From: Bacteroidota bacterium
GTDB lineage: Bacteria > Bacteroidota > Bacteroidia > Cytophagales > Cyclobacteriaceae
DNA: 64,000 nt
Assembly (NCBI GenBank): GCA_018267215.1
Contig: JAFDYX010000021.1
Span: forward strand, 1-64,000
Direction of reading: 5' to 3'
The notes under the pieces were generated by a model. It made no database searches and was not told the DNA's origin. It saw only the letters and a program-made list of their open reading frames with translations. This document shows, piece after piece, positions 35,450-43,395 of the stretch. The position numbers and the translations under genes were made by a program. Numbering within the stretch: the first letter of the stretch is position 1; each line of letters starts with the position of its first letter.

Positions 35450-36700
35450 ATGACAGGCCACATCAGCAAAAAGAGCAAACGGGTTATTTTCATTCTGGGG
35501 TTACTCACGGCCATTGGCCCGTTTTCTATAGATATGTATCTGCCGGCTTTTCCGGCCATCGCCAAAGACCTGCATACGTCAGTAGCCCATGTGATGCTGT
35601 CGCTTTCAAGTTTTTTTATTGGCGTATCGGTGGGGCAGTTGTTGTATGGGCCGCTGCTCGAGCGATATGGAAGGAAACGCCCTTTGTATGCCGGCCTGGT
35701 GCTCTACCTGCTTGCTTCTGTTGGCTGCGCGCTGGCAACTTCTATTGATACGTTGATTGTACTCCGATTTTTTCAGGCGCTGGGCGGATGTGCCGGCATG
35801 GTAGCAGCCCGCGCCATCGTGCGCGATCTTTTTGAAGTGAAAGAAAACGCTAAAATATTTTCTACCCTCATGCTGATAATGGCTGTATCGCCCATCATTG
35901 CGCCTACGCTGGGCGGCTATGTAACGGCAGCCTACAGTTGGCGAATTGTTTTTGTTTTGCTGATCGCAGTTAACTTGTTGATCATCGGAGGAGTATATTT
36001 TTTGTTGCCCGAAAGCAAGCCTCCCGATTCTAATTTTTCGCTGCGCCCGCAAGCCATCACAAAAGGTTTTACCGCCATCCTGACGCACCCGCAATTTTAT
36101 GTCTATGCCCTGACCGGAGCTATTGCCGCCTCAGGACTGTATGCCTACATCAGCGGATCGCCTTATGTGTTTCTTAACATCTTCCATGTAAACGAAAAAC
36201 AATACGGATGGATTTTTGCTTTCATCGCAGCCGGCATAATCGGCTCGAGCCAGATAAACAGTTTTGCGTTGAGGAAATATACAAGCGAGCAGTTGGTGTT
36301 GTGGGCGCTGGCTTGCCAAGCCTTGGTTGGCATGACGATGGTGGCTTTTGTAGCGCTGGGTTTTGTTACGCTCTATTCGCTGGTTATCCTGATTTTTCTT
36401 TTTCTGTGTTGCCAGGGTTTTGTTTTCCCCAACACTTCGGCCTTGTCGCTGGCTGCCTTTGGCCATCGTGCCGGCAATGCTTCTGCCATGCTGGGGGCAG
36501 TGCAGTTGGGCATCGGTGCGGGGGTGTCGGCATTGGTCAGCGTGTTACAAAACGGCACGGCCTTGCCCATGGCCGGTGTCATGGCCGGTTGCTCTACCCT
36601 TGCCCTGACTGTTTATTTGTGGGGGAGAAAGATGAAAATCAAAAAGCCTACGTTGGAAGAAACCGAAGAAGAAGATTTGGAGATGATTAGCAGCTTATAA
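35450..36700 (+). CDS. Bcr/CflA family multidrug efflux MFS transporter
   Basis: 416 residues, 12 membrane helices. The opening IFILGLLTAIGPFSIDMYLPAFPAIAKDL with its GPFSIDMYLPA motif is diagnostic of the Bcr/CflA (DHA1) drug:proton antiporters; YGPLLERYGRKRPLYAG is the MFS motif A between helices 2 and 3, and RFFQALGGCAGMVAARAIVRDL is motif B. The natural substrate may be a drug or a metabolite; bicyclomycin and sulfonamide export are known for E. coli Bcr. C-terminal 20 residues are acidic and cytoplasmic. Monocistronic by position. Confidence 0.93.
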   Translation: MTGHISKKSKRVIFILGLLTAIGPFSIDMYLPAFPAIAKDLHTSVAHVMLSLSSFFIGVSVGQLLYGPLLERYGRKRPLYAGLVLYLLASVGCALATSIDTLIVLRFFQALGGCAGMVAARAIVRDLFEVKENAKIFSTLMLIMAVSPIIAPTLGGYVTAAYSWRIVFVLLIAVNLLIIGGVYFLLPESKPPDSNFSLRPQAITKGFTAILTHPQFYVYALTGAIAASGLYAYISGSPYVFLNIFHVNEKQYGWIFAFIAAGIIGSSQINSFALRKYTSEQLVLWALACQALVGMTMVAFVALGFVTLYSLVILIFLFLCCQGFVFPNTSALSLAAFGHRAGNASAMLGAVQLGIGAGVSALVSVLQNGTALPMAGVMAGCSTLALTVYLWGRKMKIKKPTLEETEEEDLEMISSL

Positions 36701-36774
36701 AGAAGTTGTCATTCAAAAAAAATCTCTTTCGTACTTTGTTGTTCATATCGAAGTACAGTGTCAAAACTAAAATT

Positions 36775-37194
36775 ATGTTTATGAAATCTCATCGGCTTGC
36801 GTTTATCAATCTACCTTTCTTTTTGGTGGCTTGTCTCGCCATTCTTTCTCCAACAAGTAGTCGGGCACAAAACAAGCAGATTGTGCGGATGGCTAAGATT
36901 AAAATTGACTCTGCTCAATTAGATCAATACAAAGCTGCTTTGAAAGAAGGAATAGAAATAGCTTTGCGCACAGAACCGGGCGTGCTGATGCTGTATGCGG
37001 TGTACGAAAAAGGAAAACCAACTTGCGTAACGGTGATGGAAATTTATGCCGATGAGGAGGCTTATCAGTTTCATATCCAAACTCCTCACTTTAAGAAGTA
37101 TAAAGAAACGACACGGGCTATGGTCAAGTCGCTTCAATTGATGGATGTGTTTCCTATTGCCGGTTACATGAAAGAAACGAAGATTGCGAGATAG
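36775..37194 (+). CDS. Antibiotic biosynthesis monooxygenase (ABM)-domain protein, exported
   Basis: 139 residues from ATG 36775 (ATG 36781 equally possible; the frame is open 23 codons further upstream without a fitting signal). Signal peptide: basic start KSHRLAF, hydrophobic core, cleavage near SSRA-Q. The mature part, IVRMAKIKIDSAQLDQYKAALKEGIEIALRTEPGVLMLYAVYEKGKP and FKKYKETTRAMVKSL, is one ABM ferredoxin-like module (dimeric alpha+beta barrel). Related proteins range from quinone monooxygenases to haem-degrading enzymes; no catalytic call is justified. A terminator follows immediately. Confidence 0.8.
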   Translation: MFMKSHRLAFINLPFFLVACLAILSPTSSRAQNKQIVRMAKIKIDSAQLDQYKAALKEGIEIALRTEPGVLMLYAVYEKGKPTCVTVMEIYADEEAYQFHIQTPHFKKYKETTRAMVKSLQLMDVFPIAGYMKETKIAR

Positions 37195-37201
37195 CACCGC
37201 A

Positions 37202-37240
37202 AAAAAACAGGCAACAAATTTGTTGTGTTGTCAGTTTTTT
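37202..37240 (+). terminator. Terminator after the ABM gene
   Basis: A 15-nt arm starting AAAAAACAGGCAACA (37202-37216) pairs at 14 of 15 positions, including one G-T pair and one mismatch, with the arm ending in GTTGTCAGTTTTTT (37226-37240), loop 9 nt. The 3' T-run makes it an intrinsic terminator, and the 5' A-run lets it work on the other strand too. Confidence 0.65.
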
Positions 37241-37348
37241 CTTCTTGATAAGACGTTGAACGGCTAAAAACGGCTGTTCACCATCTGTGCCAGTCTGTTA
37301 GTCGGCAACGAGATCAAATCATTAACTTTATCGTGCAATTTTTGAGCA

Positions 37349-38500
37349 GTGAAGATTTTAGATCAAATTCCCAAAATATGGAAGCAGGTGTACGGCCTGA
37401 TCTGCATTTGGTATTTTATCAACTTCACAGCCAGCGCAATTATTGAATGGAAATTTGAAAATCCGGCCACCTACGTTTTATGGAATGCCCTCTTTTTGTA
37501 TGAGGCTTTGTGTGTTTACATCGTATTGATTTTTTTGTGGTCGCACTGGCTGTCTAATTTTAAAATGGCCGTACAGATAATAGGCCACACCGTGGGGTTG
37601 TTGTTTTTCTTTCTTACCATGGGCACACTCTCGTATTTTTTTACCGACTACATGGATGGGCTCGTCTATTTCGACCATTGGAAAGAATATATGTTGGCCT
37701 TGCTCAGTTGGGATGCGTTGCGGTTTCACGATCAATACATCATTACCGTAGGTATCTATTATGTGATCCGCTACTTTCAGGGGCTGCAAAAACAAGAGCA
37801 AGAAAAAAGTGAACTGACCATCAAAAATCGCGAGATGCAAATTTCGTTGTTGAAATCGCAAATCAACCCGCACTTTCTTTTTAACACACTCAACTCCATC
37901 AGCACCTTAGTGCACAGCAGCAAAGACCAGGCGCGGAAGCTGATCACGCAACTGTCGGATGTATTTCGCTATGCGCTGGATGCCCACGGTGAGCAGATGG
38001 TGAGCTTGTCTAAAGAAATTGAGTTTCTCGAAAACTATGTACGCATCCAGCAAGTTCGTTTTGGCGATCGTTTGTGTTTTGAAAGGGATATAGACCCTAC
38101 GTGTTTAAGTATTCGCGTGCCTCCTATGATATTGCAACCGTTGGTAGAAAACTCCATCAAGTATGGCATCGGCCCCAAGCCCGAAGGAGGCACCGTGGCG
38201 CTCACCGTGCGCAGATCAGGCTCTATTGTTTTTTTTGAAGTGAAAGACAATGGGCTCGGCACCAAGGCCAACCCCGTGATGGACGGAAGTTCCAGCGGGA
38301 TCGGCATGTCTAACACCGACATGCGACTAAAAAGTTATTTTGGGCCGCAATCTAAACTGCGAGTGCGTTCCAACGAAAACGGATATGCTGTTAGCTTTTA
38401 TATTGAAGAGCGCGATCACATCGTAAAAGGTAAGATTACTCAAGATGACTTAGAAAAAATTATTTATGAGCACCCACAAAACAACCTGTCTGATTATTGA
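37349..38500 (+). CDS. LytS/YehU-type sensor histidine kinase
   Basis: 383 residues, starting at GTG 37349; the next ATG would remove the first membrane helices. Four to five membrane helices occupy residues 12-145. The His_kinase domain follows with QINPHFLFNTLNSIS, phospho-accepting His175, and the ATPase region with PPMILQPLVENSIKYGI (N box) and DNGLGTK plus GIGMSNTDMRL (G boxes). No periplasmic sensor domain is visible, so the signal is probably sensed within the membrane. It overlaps its LytTR partner by 35 nt. Confidence 0.9.
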   Translation: MKILDQIPKIWKQVYGLICIWYFINFTASAIIEWKFENPATYVLWNALFLYEALCVYIVLIFLWSHWLSNFKMAVQIIGHTVGLLFFFLTMGTLSYFFTDYMDGLVYFDHWKEYMLALLSWDALRFHDQYIITVGIYYVIRYFQGLQKQEQEKSELTIKNREMQISLLKSQINPHFLFNTLNSISTLVHSSKDQARKLITQLSDVFRYALDAHGEQMVSLSKEIEFLENYVRIQQVRFGDRLCFERDIDPTCLSIRVPPMILQPLVENSIKYGIGPKPEGGTVALTVRRSGSIVFFEVKDNGLGTKANPVMDGSSSGIGMSNTDMRLKSYFGPQSKLRVRSNENGYAVSFYIEERDHIVKGKITQDDLEKIIYEHPQNNLSDY

Positions 38501-39221
38501 CGATGAAAAATTAGCGCGCGACCTGCTGCGCGAATACCTGGAGGCCATTCCGGAAATTGAATTAGTCGGAGAAGCTGCCAGCGGAAATGAAGCTGTTGAT
38601 AAGATTGATAAACTAAAACCCGATCTTATCTTTTTAGATGTGCAGATGCCGGGCCTCACCGGCTTTGATGTGCTGGACGATATTACGCACGAGCCTTACG
38701 TTATTTTCGTTACGGCATACGATCAATATGCTATTCAGGCTTTTGAAAAAAATGCCGTTGACTATTTATTGAAGCCGTTAGACCACGAGCGTTTCAAAAT
38801 GGCCATTGAGCGTGCCTTAAAGAGAAAGAAAACCGAAGCCGGAAACATTGAAGATTTGCTGGGAAGCCTGCGGCCACAACGGCAGGCAGGAAATTTTGAA
38901 TCGCACATTTTTGTGCAGAAGTCAGAAAAACTGTTTAACCTGCCGGTAGACGAAATACTCCACCTGGAAGCCTCTGGCGACTATACTATCATCACAACAA
39001 AAAACGATCAGTTCGTCAGTTCGTTAGGTATCGGCAAGCTCGAAGAAATCATAAACCCCGATAAATTTATACGGGTACATCGCTCCACTATTGTGAACAT
39101 CCATTACCTGAAAGAAATTGAACGCCATTTCAACGGAGGTATGGTGGTGAAAATGCAAAACGGAAAAAATTTTCCGGTGAGCAGAACGTACGCTAAACAT
39201 ATACGCAAAAAAGTAGTTTGA
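38466..39221 (+). CDS. LytTR family response regulator
   Basis: 251 residues. Receiver domain 5-125 with acidic pocket IDDEK and phospho-acceptor Asp58 in LIFLDVQMPG; conserved Thr/Tyr-Lys switch VTAYDQ and LLKPL. LytTR DNA-binding domain about 150-250 (EILHLEASGDYTIITT..., FIRVHRSTIVNIHYLKEIERHFNGG, PVSRTYAKHIRK). It is the cognate regulator of the preceding kinase, whose 3' end it overlaps by 35 nt. Target genes cannot be read, but LytTR proteins usually bind tandem 9-bp repeats upstream of surface or cell-wall genes. Confidence 0.92.
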   Translation: MSTHKTTCLIIDDEKLARDLLREYLEAIPEIELVGEAASGNEAVDKIDKLKPDLIFLDVQMPGLTGFDVLDDITHEPYVIFVTAYDQYAIQAFEKNAVDYLLKPLDHERFKMAIERALKRKKTEAGNIEDLLGSLRPQRQAGNFESHIFVQKSEKLFNLPVDEILHLEASGDYTIITTKNDQFVSSLGIGKLEEIINPDKFIRVHRSTIVNIHYLKEIERHFNGGMVVKMQNGKNFPVSRTYAKHIRKKVV

Positions 39222-39273
39222 TCTGTGCTGTGTTCAGAAGCAAAAAATTTTATAGAAAGTTCCGTTGCGAATA

Positions 39274-39335
39274 AACCACATAGGCACAGAGGGCACAGTA
39301 GGTGCATTCTATGTGGCCTATGTTTCTATGTGGTT
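39274..39335. repeat. Palindromic dispersed-type repeat
   Basis: AACCACATAG (39274-39283) and CTATGTGGTT (39326-39335) are perfect inverted ends. Between them the sequence is built of imperfect 9-nt units (CCACATAGG, CACAGAGGG, CACAGTAGG) followed by inverted units (CTATGTGG at 39309-39316, CTATGTTT). It fills much of the 175-nt gap between convergent genes and resembles the CACAGAG/CACATAG repeats scattered in many environmental bacterial genomes. Only one copy is in this window. Confidence 0.6.
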
Positions 39336-39396
39336 CAATAAGGCATTTTACAGTTAAGCTTTAACCATTTGTTTCCTTCATCTCAGGGTTGATCTA

Positions 39397-41022
39397 TTAT
39401 TTTTTGAAGCCTGGGCCGCGTACACTTCGGCCTGGCATAGCACCTGTGTGCAATCCATTTTTTAAAACTGCCGTGCCATTAACAAAAACATGCGACACAC
39501 CGGTAGCATATTGATGAGGATGTTCAAAAGTAGCGTTATCGGCAATCTTCACCGGGTCGAAGGCTACCACATCGGCATAGTTACCTACCCGCAGCGAACC
39601 GCGTTTGCTGATCTTTAAATTAGAAGCCGGCAGCGAAGTCATGCGTCTGACGGCTTCTTCCAGTGTCATAATTTTTTCTTCGCGAACATACTTTCCCAAA
39701 AGCCTGGCAAAACTTCCGTAAGTACGCGGGTGGGTGCCTCCGCTCGCAAATGATTTGGTAGCCGCAATGGAAGCCGCGTCCGAGCATATACTTACATAAG
39801 GCAACTGCAGCATCCTTTTTACATTTTGCTCCGCCATCAAAAAGAAAATACAAGGAATGGATGACCTATCTACTACGATCAGATCGAGCATCGTTTCATT
39901 GGCATTTTTTCCATGTCGTTTGGCTATCTCGCTTAGTCGTTTGGATTGGTATAATTTATTCAACGAATCTTTTCTGAACCCCAACACCATCACATCTTTT
40001 GGGTCTGAATTGCGCGAAGGAATTCCCATCTCCAGATCATTTATTACTTTTTTTCTGATAGCCGGATTAATCAGCCGTTTGCACATTTCATTCATTCCTC
40101 CTTCTTGCACCCACGTGGGCAGCCGGGCTGTTAACCCTGTGCCGCTGGCATTGTAGGTGTACATATTGGCCGTAATTTTCAATCCTGACTTTTGGGCGCT
40201 GTCAATTTTAGAAATGACTTTGTCTATCTTGCTCCAGTTCCATTGGTTATTAATTTTCAAATGATAAATTTCTGTGCGGATGTCTGCTTCGCGCGCAATG
40301 CGAAACGTTTCGTCTAAGGCACTGAAAATATGATCGCTCTCGTTTCGCATGTGGGTAATGTACATACCTCCAAAGCGAGAAGCCTCCCGGCACAAGCTGA
40401 TCAACTCTTCTGTAGAAGCATAATCGGCTGGAGCATAAATCAATGAAGAGCCCACGCCCATCGCTCCTTCTTGCATTGCCTCTGCTACCAATTGTTTCAT
40501 CTGGCCCAACTCTTCGGCATTGGGTTTTCGGTTTTCATAACCCATTACATACGTGCGCACCGTGGTTGCTCCGACAAATGAAGCGAAGTTGGTGCTTGTC
40601 TTCTTTTTTTCCAGATAGGAAAAGTATTGACCCAGTGTTTCCCAGGTAGAGTCTTTTAAATTTTTTTTCTTCCGTGGCCCCGGGCTCCACCCTTCGCCAA
40701 AAACTTCGAGGGTAACACCTTGTTTGATGTCGCTCATCGAGCGGCCGTCTTGCAGCAGTGAGCCATCTGCCCAGCTCAGCATATTAATAAAGCCGGGTGC
40801 AACGGCCAAGCCTATCACATCTATGTCATTCTTGGCCACAGCGTTTTTGAGATCACCGATAAACGCAATGGTGTCGCCTCTGATGCCTATGTCTGCCCGA
40901 AAAGGTTTGCCTCCCAACCCATCGTAAATCAGGCCATGGCGTAAGATGACATCAAATTTTTTTTTCTCTGTATAAAATGATGTGAGGCTAAGCGCTACAA
41001 AAACAAGCGGTAAAAATTTCAT
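39397..41022 (-). CDS. N-acyl-D-amino-acid deacylase-like amidohydrolase, exported
   Basis: 541 residues with a signal peptide (1-16). The fold is the D-aminoacylase branch of the amidohydrolase superfamily: N-terminal beta domain (23-70), TIM barrel, and the closing THPRTYGSFARLLGKYVREEKIMTLEEAVRRMTSLPA (in pieces). Strikingly, where the usual enzyme has FIDxHTHDD with two metal-binding His, this protein reads APGFINMLSWADGS (75-88), and the ligand Cys of NCG is replaced in VFGEGWSPGP. It still has the later His (EIYHLKI), and CSDAAS supplies an Asp. Whether it binds one metal or none is open. Directly follows a VanY-type gene. Confidence 0.8.
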   Translation of the reverse strand: MKFLPLVFVALSLTSFYTEKKKFDVILRHGLIYDGLGGKPFRADIGIRGDTIAFIGDLKNAVAKNDIDVIGLAVAPGFINMLSWADGSLLQDGRSMSDIKQGVTLEVFGEGWSPGPRKKKNLKDSTWETLGQYFSYLEKKKTSTNFASFVGATTVRTYVMGYENRKPNAEELGQMKQLVAEAMQEGAMGVGSSLIYAPADYASTEELISLCREASRFGGMYITHMRNESDHIFSALDETFRIAREADIRTEIYHLKINNQWNWSKIDKVISKIDSAQKSGLKITANMYTYNASGTGLTARLPTWVQEGGMNEMCKRLINPAIRKKVINDLEMGIPSRNSDPKDVMVLGFRKDSLNKLYQSKRLSEIAKRHGKNANETMLDLIVVDRSSIPCIFFLMAEQNVKRMLQLPYVSICSDAASIAATKSFASGGTHPRTYGSFARLLGKYVREEKIMTLEEAVRRMTSLPASNLKISKRGSLRVGNYADVVAFDPVKIADNATFEHPHQYATGVSHVFVNGTAVLKNGLHTGAMPGRSVRGPGFKK

Positions 41023-41042
41023 CGAACGAATCTATAAAAATA

Positions 41043-41753
41043 TTATGGGCATGCCACACCCTTCACGTAACTTTCAATGGAACCGATTGCCTCGGCTTGT
41101 TCGCTGCCGTCAAACCCATGGATGTCGGCATACGTAACTTGTTTTACATATTCCTTCAAAAAAGCTTTTGATAGCGGAGTGTACGACCAATGCCATTTTT
41201 CTTCTTCGTACCCCGATCTTCCTCCAGCTTTGTTGGTATAAGGCTGGCAAAATCCATAGTCGGCTGCATGTGCCGTAAGCCATTGATATACTTTTAATCC
41301 TACTCCGCTTTGGAAATAATTATTTTCTAATGAATTTAAGTCCATGTCAGTGCCCCAATGATGGCGTGATGTGCCAGGCATGCTGCTATACAACATAATC
41401 AGCCTGCATCTTTCTTTCAGATCGCTGACGGTGGTTAAGTTAACACCATCTACTTTTTTTTTTCCGTTCCACTTATTTTCCCAGATTTTTTTTTGTGAAT
41501 CGAAATTGCGGGTAGCAGAGATAATAATGAGCGGCACACTGTCTTTTTGGGCTGCTACCGCCATCTTTTTAAAAGCTTCAAAAGTTTCCTTTCGGAGATA
41601 TCCGTTCAGCGCGCTACCTTGGGCATATTGTGCAGTGAGTTTTACAAAACGCGAGTCGGCAGAAGGATCAAATTTGCCAAGTAAGTAAAGTTTATCAACT
41701 GAGTTTTGATTCAGTGAAACAGCCAAAAGCAAAAAAAGCCAAGTGGTTTTCAT
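41043..41753 (-). CDS. D-alanyl-D-alanine carboxypeptidase, VanY/M15B family
   Basis: 236 residues with a short hydrophobic N-terminus (signal peptide, about 1-15). The zinc motif SxHxxGxxxD is SRHHWGTDMD at 129-138 (ligands His131 and Asp138), and ExxHW is EKWHW at 185-189 (catalytic Glu185, ligand His188). It should remove the terminal D-Ala from peptidoglycan stem peptides in the periplasm. Lies between sucB (19 nt) and the D-aminoacylase-like gene (20 nt), an unusual place that suggests cotranscription with both. Confidence 0.9.
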   Translation of the reverse strand: MKTTWLFLLLAVSLNQNSVDKLYLLGKFDPSADSRFVKLTAQYAQGSALNGYLRKETFEAFKKMAVAAQKDSVPLIIISATRNFDSQKKIWENKWNGKKKVDGVNLTTVSDLKERCRLIMLYSSMPGTSRHHWGTDMDLNSLENNYFQSGVGLKVYQWLTAHAADYGFCQPYTNKAGGRSGYEEEKWHWSYTPLSKAFLKEYVKQVTYADIHGFDGSEQAEAIGSIESYVKGVACP

Positions 41754-41772
41754 CCTTCGGCATTAAAAAATT

Positions 41773-43284
41773 TTAAATGCCCAATATCAAACGGCCCGGG
41801 TCTTCCAGCATTTCTTTTACCCGCACCAAGAAGCTGACGGACTCGCGGCCATCTACAATACGGTGGTCGTAAGAAAGAGCGAGGTACATAATGGGTCTTA
41901 CCACCACTTCTCCTTTTTGCACTACCGCGCGCTCTACAATATTGTGCATGCCCAAGATGGCCGACTGTGGCGGGTTGATGATGGGAGTAGAGAGCATCGA
42001 GCCAAATACACCTCCGTTGGTAATAGAGAATGTGCCACCGGTCATCTCTTCAATTGAGAGTTTGCCATCGCGGCCCTTTGTTGCCAGGCGCACTACTTCG
42101 CTTTCTATTTGTGCCATCGTCAATGATTCTGCATTGCGGATCACCGGTACCACCAATCCGCGGGGAGTTGATACGGCAATGGATATGTCGCAATAATCAT
42201 GATATATAATTTCATCTTTATCTATGGAAGCATTGACTGCCGGAAACTCTTTCAATGCAGCACAAACAGCTTTGGCAAAGAAAGACATGAAGCCGAGCCC
42301 CACACCGTATTTTTCTTTAAACTGATCTTTGTACCGGCTGCGCAATTCCATCACGGGCTTCATATCCACTTCATTAAAAGTGGTGAGCATGGCTGTTTCG
42401 TTTTTCACCGCTACCAACCTGCGCGCAATTGTTTTACGGAGAGATGTCATTTTCTCTCTTCGCTCGGTGCGCAATCCGCCCGCAGCAATCACCGGAGGCA
42501 CCGCAACTGTGGCCGGTTTATTTTCTTTAGGTGTAGGCTGTGCTTTCACGGCATCTTCTTTGGTAATCCGCCCTCCCACACCAGAGCCCGAAACTTGCGT
42601 GGATGGAATTCCTTTTTCATCCAATATTTTGGCCGCAGCAGGCGAAGGAGTTCCGGCCGCATAAGAAGTAGTAGCTGATGGAACTGTGGTGGTTGTAGTT
42701 GCAGAAGGTGTCGTGGTTGTTGCCGGTTCGCCTTCCGTTACTTCAATTTTACAGATCAATCCGCCTATCGGCAGTGTAGTTTTTTCCTTCGCTACTATTC
42801 GCAAAATACCGTTGGCTTCGGCCGGCAACTCAAACGTGGCCTTGTCGGATTCTACTTCGGCAATTACCTCATCAAGTTTTACCCGGTCGCCATCTTTTTT
42901 TAGCCAGGTAGAGATGGTTACTTCCGTAATAGATTCGCCCACTGCGGGCACTTTCATTTCTTTGATGGTTCCGGTTTGCATAGGTTTTGAAGCTTGTGGG
43001 GTTGTGGTAACGGTTGGTGATGGAGTGGATGGAGAAGATGGAACTGATCCACCTTCTGCAATTTCGCAGATGACAGTGCCTATTGGAACGACCTCTCCTT
43101 TCGGCTTGGTAATTTTTAAAATCCCTGTTTGTGGAGCCGGCAATTCGAATGTTGCTTTTTCTGATTCCAACTCAGCTATCACTTCATCTTGTTTTACAAA
43201 ATCTCCATCTTTTTTAAGCCAGTTGGCAATCGTTACTTCTACAATTGATTCGCCAACGGTAGGAACTTTTACTTGTTGTGCCAT
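41773..43284 (-). CDS. sucB: 2-oxoglutarate dehydrogenase E2 (dihydrolipoyl succinyltransferase), two lipoyl domains
   Basis: 503 residues. Two tandem lipoyl domains: residues 2-77 (lipoyl Lys43 in SEKAT) and 108-182 (Lys148 in SDKAT), each introduced by PxVGESIxEVT, joined by Ser/Thr/Pro linkers. A peripheral subunit-binding domain follows at about 213-247 ([22 protein letters not shown]), then the catalytic core with YDHRIVDG near the C-terminus. The classical E. coli enzyme has only one lipoyl domain (about 405 residues). It transfers the succinyl group from E1 to CoA in the TCA cycle. 111 nt downstream of sucA. Confidence 0.95.
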   Translation of the reverse strand: MAQQVKVPTVGESIVEVTIANWLKKDGDFVKQDEVIAELESEKATFELPAPQTGILKITKPKGEVVPIGTVICEIAEGGSVPSSPSTPSPTVTTTPQASKPMQTGTIKEMKVPAVGESITEVTISTWLKKDGDRVKLDEVIAEVESDKATFELPAEANGILRIVAKEKTTLPIGGLICKIEVTEGEPATTTTPSATTTTTVPSATTSYAAGTPSPAAAKILDEKGIPSTQVSGSGVGGRITKEDAVKAQPTPKENKPATVAVPPVIAAGGLRTERREKMTSLRKTIARRLVAVKNETAMLTTFNEVDMKPVMELRSRYKDQFKEKYGVGLGFMSFFAKAVCAALKEFPAVNASIDKDEIIYHDYCDISIAVSTPRGLVVPVIRNAESLTMAQIESEVVRLATKGRDGKLSIEEMTGGTFSITNGGVFGSMLSTPIINPPQSAILGMHNIVERAVVQKGEVVVRPIMYLALSYDHRIVDGRESVSFLVRVKEMLEDPGRLILGI

Positions 43285-43395
43285 AATTTTTTTATAAAAT
43301 GGTTTATATCATTTTTTATTTCTTTCAAATAACCACTCAGAAACAGGGCCGGCCTTGGTTAACGCTGATCGTACTTTCACAGCCTCTTCTGCTGT

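Noticed and set aside
42686-43297. 203-codon Val/Ser/Thr-rich open frame on the plus strand
   Set aside because: Antisense to the two lipoyl domains of sucB; its internal similarity simply mirrors the duplicated domains.
43285-43395. Short gene between sucA and sucB
   Set aside because: No frame of useful length with a plausible start; the 111-nt gap looks like an ordinary untranslated spacer.
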